Source of the DNA: an uncultured Bacteroidales bacterium
GTDB lineage: Bacteria; Bacteroidota; Bacteroidia; Bacteroidales; UBA932
Direction of reading: 5' to 3'
Length of the DNA stretch: 10,252 nucleotides
Assembly (NCBI GenBank): GCA_927798505.1
Contig: CAKMNE010000043.1
Location: 1 to 10,252 of the forward strand
A program made the position numbers and the translations under genes. How positions within the stretch are numbered: position 1 is the stretch's first letter; every line of letters begins with the position of its first letter. The notes beneath the pieces were generated by a model. That model was not told where the DNA came from. It ran no database searches and saw nothing but the letters and a program-made list of their open reading frames with translations. This document shows, in pieces, positions 8,364 through 10,252 of this stretch.

Positions 8364-9846
8364 TCTTTTCGTTGAGCTTTGAGGTAAATTCCCTTGCGCG
8401 GTCGTAACCGTCACGAGGAGCTTTCCACATGGCGAGGAAAATCAGGGCTCCGATCAAGCCGACGGCGATGAAGGTGATGAACACCCAATTCCATCCGAAA
8501 TGGTCAGCAATCAGACCGACACCCAGAGCCGAGAGTGCGGAACCTACATAACCGCAGATGCCGGCAAGTCCGTTTGCCGTCGCGGAAGCCTCCTTGGTGG
8601 CCTGGTTGGCGGAACCGATTCCGATCAAGGCCTGAGGGCCGTAGATGCAGAATCCGGACATTGCGAGAACCAGGGTTGAAACAACGGTCGGCAGACCCGG
8701 AACGAGGGCGAAGATTGCAAGGAAGAGGCAGGCCCCAATCATAGAGAACAGACACATCCTGTGGCTCTTGCCCTTGAAGATATGGTCGGACGCCCAACCT
8801 GCGAATATGGTTCCGATGATAGCCGTTAGCTCAAATACGGCAACTGACCAGGCGGCGCCGTTGATGTTCATGCCCCTGTCCTCGGTGAGGAACTTAGGGC
8901 CCCAGTCAAGCACACCCATTCGGAGCACATAGACAAAGACATTGGCGATGGCAAGCATCCAGACCCATTTGTTGCGGAAGACCATGTGTGAGAGGAATGC
9001 CTTGTGCGCACCCTTCTTGCCACCGGTCTCTTCCTTTCCGGTATGGGTTCCTTCCAGCTCGGGAAGACCCACGCTCTGAGGGGTATCCTTGAGGGCGAGA
9101 AGGCTGATGGCGGCACCACCTATGGCCACAATGGCAGGGATGATGAAGCACCAGCGCCATGCGCCCACGTGGGCGGCATAGCTCATGACCTTCGCACTCT
9201 GGTCGGCAGCGCTCATAGTGTCCCATCCCTTGATGCTGGCAGCCAGATTGGCTGTAATGCGGGCAACCACAGAACTGTCTCCGCTCATGTCGGCTCCCAT
9301 ATTGGTCATAATGAGACCGCAAATCACCACAGCGCTGAATGCGCCTATGGAGTGGGAGGTGTTCCATATGCTCATCTTTGTGGCGAGCTCACCCGGAGCA
9401 ATCCACTGCGGGAGCATGCGGGCGCAAGGCGGATAGCCGAAGCCCTGGAAATACTGGTTGAGCACGATGGTGACACCCATGACAAGAATGAGCATATTGA
9501 CAAACTGAGGACCCTCGTGCACACCCGTAATCAGGTAGCTGAGGTCAACTCCGAAGCCGAATCCGAAGTTGGCAAGGGCGCAGAGGAGCAGACCTATAGC
9601 CATAAAGACCTTGGTGCTGACCTTCTCCACGATGAAGCCGTTGACAAAACGGCTGAGGCCGTAAATCAGAGAGCCTATTGCTATGATGACACCGAAACTG
9701 GTGTTGGAAATGCCATACTCAGCCGTAAGACCCGGCATGGCAATGGAAAAATTCTTGCGGACGAAATAGTAGATGGCATAGACAATCATCGACACCACGA
9801 TGGTATGCCACTGCCAGGCTTTGAAATTATTTCTATTCTTACCCAT
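8356..9846 (-). CDS. GlpT-like MFS transporter (organophosphate:phosphate antiporter family)
   Basis: Predicted inner-membrane 12-helix transporter of 496 residues that exchanges an organic phosphate, most likely glycerol-3-phosphate, for inorganic phosphate. It aligns by eye with E. coli GlpT along its whole length. The substrate-binding arginine R45 of E. coli corresponds to R30 in YYFVRKNFSIAMP, and R269 corresponds to R309 in IANVFVYVLRMGVLDW. The histidine of the WNxxHN motif is kept as H165 in WNTSHSIG, and the DTPQSVGLPE segment after helix 6 is also shared. The IANVFVY(L/V)LR stretch is closer to GlpT than to what I recall of UhpT or UhpC. Compared with GlpT it carries about 40 extra residues between helices 5 and 6 (about 183-228). 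It starts 4 bases after the phosphodiesterase stop and overlaps the phosphatase start by 8 bases, so it sits inside a tight glycerol-phosphate-type cassette. Hexose-phosphate or glycerophosphodiester specificity cannot be excluded, so no gene symbol is assigned. Confidence 0.9.
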   Translation of the reverse strand: MGKNRNNFKAWQWHTIVVSMIVYAIYYFVRKNFSIAMPGLTAEYGISNTSFGVIIAIGSLIYGLSRFVNGFIVEKVSTKVFMAIGLLLCALANFGFGFGVDLSYLITGVHEGPQFVNMLILVMGVTIVLNQYFQGFGYPPCARMLPQWIAPGELATKMSIWNTSHSIGAFSAVVICGLIMTNMGADMSGDSSVVARITANLAASIKGWDTMSAADQSAKVMSYAAHVGAWRWCFIIPAIVAIGGAAISLLALKDTPQSVGLPELEGTHTGKEETGGKKGAHKAFLSHMVFRNKWVWMLAIANVFVYVLRMGVLDWGPKFLTEDRGMNINGAAWSVAVFELTAIIGTIFAGWASDHIFKGKSHRMCLFSMIGACLFLAIFALVPGLPTVVSTLVLAMSGFCIYGPQALIGIGSANQATKEASATANGLAGICGYVGSALSALGVGLIADHFGWNWVFITFIAVGLIGALIFLAMWKAPRDGYDRAREFTSKLNEKND

Positions 9847-9850
9847 TATA

Positions 9851-10252
9851 TCAGTTTTTGAATTCCTTGTCTCCCAGAATTTCCCTCAGCAACAGAGGCT
9901 CGTTTGTGGTAATCACGTCCACGCCCATATCGATGAAATTGCGCATATCCTTGGCCTTGTTGACAGTCCAGACATTAACGCTCATCCCCAGGTCGTGCGC
10001 TTCCTTAACCCACTCCGGATGCTCGTAGAGCACCTTGTGTTGATAGTCTATGCCGTTGATGCCGGCTTTGGCAAGATCTGCAGGCGCGATGTCACCGTTG
10101 AGGTACTGGTTGGTGAATGCAGGAGCGAGCTTTGCCACAGTCTTGCAACTGCAGTAGCTGAAGGAGATGAAGGCAACCCTGGAAGGGTCCCAAAGTCCGT
10201 GTTTGCGAATTTTCTTCATTGCCTTGCGTACAAGAGCCTTGTCCCTCTTGTC
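9851..10252 (-). CDS. Glycerophosphodiester phosphodiesterase (GDPD family), C-terminal part only
   Basis: Enzymes of this family hydrolyse glycerophosphodiesters to glycerol-3-phosphate and an alcohol. Only the last 133 residues are inside the window. The frame is open up to the right edge, with 11 codons (DKRDKALVRKA) preceding the first visible methionine at 10219, so that methionine is internal and the true start lies outside. The late family landmarks are visible: the F-S beta strand (AFISFSYCS), GINGIDYQ, the conserved VNVWTVN with its tryptophan, and the final barrel strand GVDVITTNEP. The catalytic HRG and E-x-D motifs belong to the missing N-terminal half, so activity and any signal peptide cannot be judged. 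Typical members are about 250-300 residues, so roughly half is present. The gene ends 4 bases before the GlpT-like transporter, a pairing well known from glpTQ operons, which supports glycerol-3-phosphate as the transported product. Confidence 0.88.
   Translation of the reverse strand, partial: DKRDKALVRKAMKKIRKHGLWDPSRVAFISFSYCSCKTVAKLAPAFTNQYLNGDIAPADLAKAGINGIDYQHKVLYEHPEWVKEAHDLGMSVNVWTVNKAKDMRNFIDMGVDVITTNEPLLLREILGDKEFKN

Noticed and set aside
8364..8414. Upstream ATG at 8414 as start of the HAD phosphatase
   Set aside because: It adds 17 residues outside the family core and a 59-base overlap with the transporter; the ATG at 8363 gives the usual NagD length and a coupled start/stop.
9004..9861. 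285-codon plus-strand open frame opposite the GlpT-like gene
   Set aside because: It is antisense to a gene with full family homology, has a histidine-, glycine- and alanine-rich composition typical of a mirror frame of GC-rich coding DNA, and shows no recognisable domain.
10217..10219. ATG at 10219 as the start of the GDPD gene
   Set aside because: The frame stays open to the window edge, and a start here would leave only 122 residues without the catalytic half, so it is an internal methionine.
1..10252. CRISPR array, tRNA, insertion sequence or attachment-site repeats
   Set aside because: Nearly every base is in a family-assigned coding gene, and I saw no spaced direct repeats, terminal inverted repeats, transposase motifs or tRNA-like segment.

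Overview
The window comes from a Bacteroidota bacterium, most likely a Bacteroidales lineage of gut or rumen type with moderate to high GC. The evidence is a SusC/RagA-type TonB-dependent transporter, a lipoprotein calcineurin-like phosphoesterase of the Bacteroidota MetallophosN/MetallophosC type, exported glycosidases, and gene starts without Shine-Dalgarno sequences. No marker gene fixes the genus.

All six genes lie on the minus strand and are packed end to end, so transcription runs from high to low coordinates. Only 56 bases in the whole window are non-coding, in gaps of 4, 15, 1 and 36 bases, and one gene pair overlaps by 8 bases. The order of transcription is: (1) the C-terminal half of a glycerophosphodiester phosphodiesterase (10252-9851, entering from the right edge); (2) a GlpT-like organophosphate:phosphate antiporter (9846-8356); (3) a NagD/HAD-IIA sugar-phosphate-type phosphatase (8363-7533); (4) a secreted two-domain enzyme joining a GH13 alpha-glucosidase/amylase to a CE1/LpqC-like serine esterase (7517-4773); (5) a lipoprotein metallophosphoesterase (4771-2837); (6) a SusC-like outer-membrane transporter whose C-terminus runs off the left edge (2800-1). 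A susD partner would be expected just beyond position 1. I saw no tRNA, rRNA, CRISPR array, insertion sequence or convincing terminator.

The gene set looks like a polysaccharide utilization locus merged with a glycerol-phosphate salvage module. The first three genes could release glycerol-3-phosphate from a diester, import it and dephosphorylate it. The last three could trim alpha-glucosyl and acyl substituents, cleave phosphodiester or phosphomonoester bonds, and bring products across the outer membrane. Together this fits a substrate with a glycerol-phosphate backbone carrying alpha-glucose and ester groups. Teichoic or lipoteichoic acids of Gram-positive neighbours are one candidate; glycerophosphate-decorated capsules, osmoregulated glucans and phospholipid head groups are others. 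That substrate assignment is inference. The family assignments are well supported by motifs.
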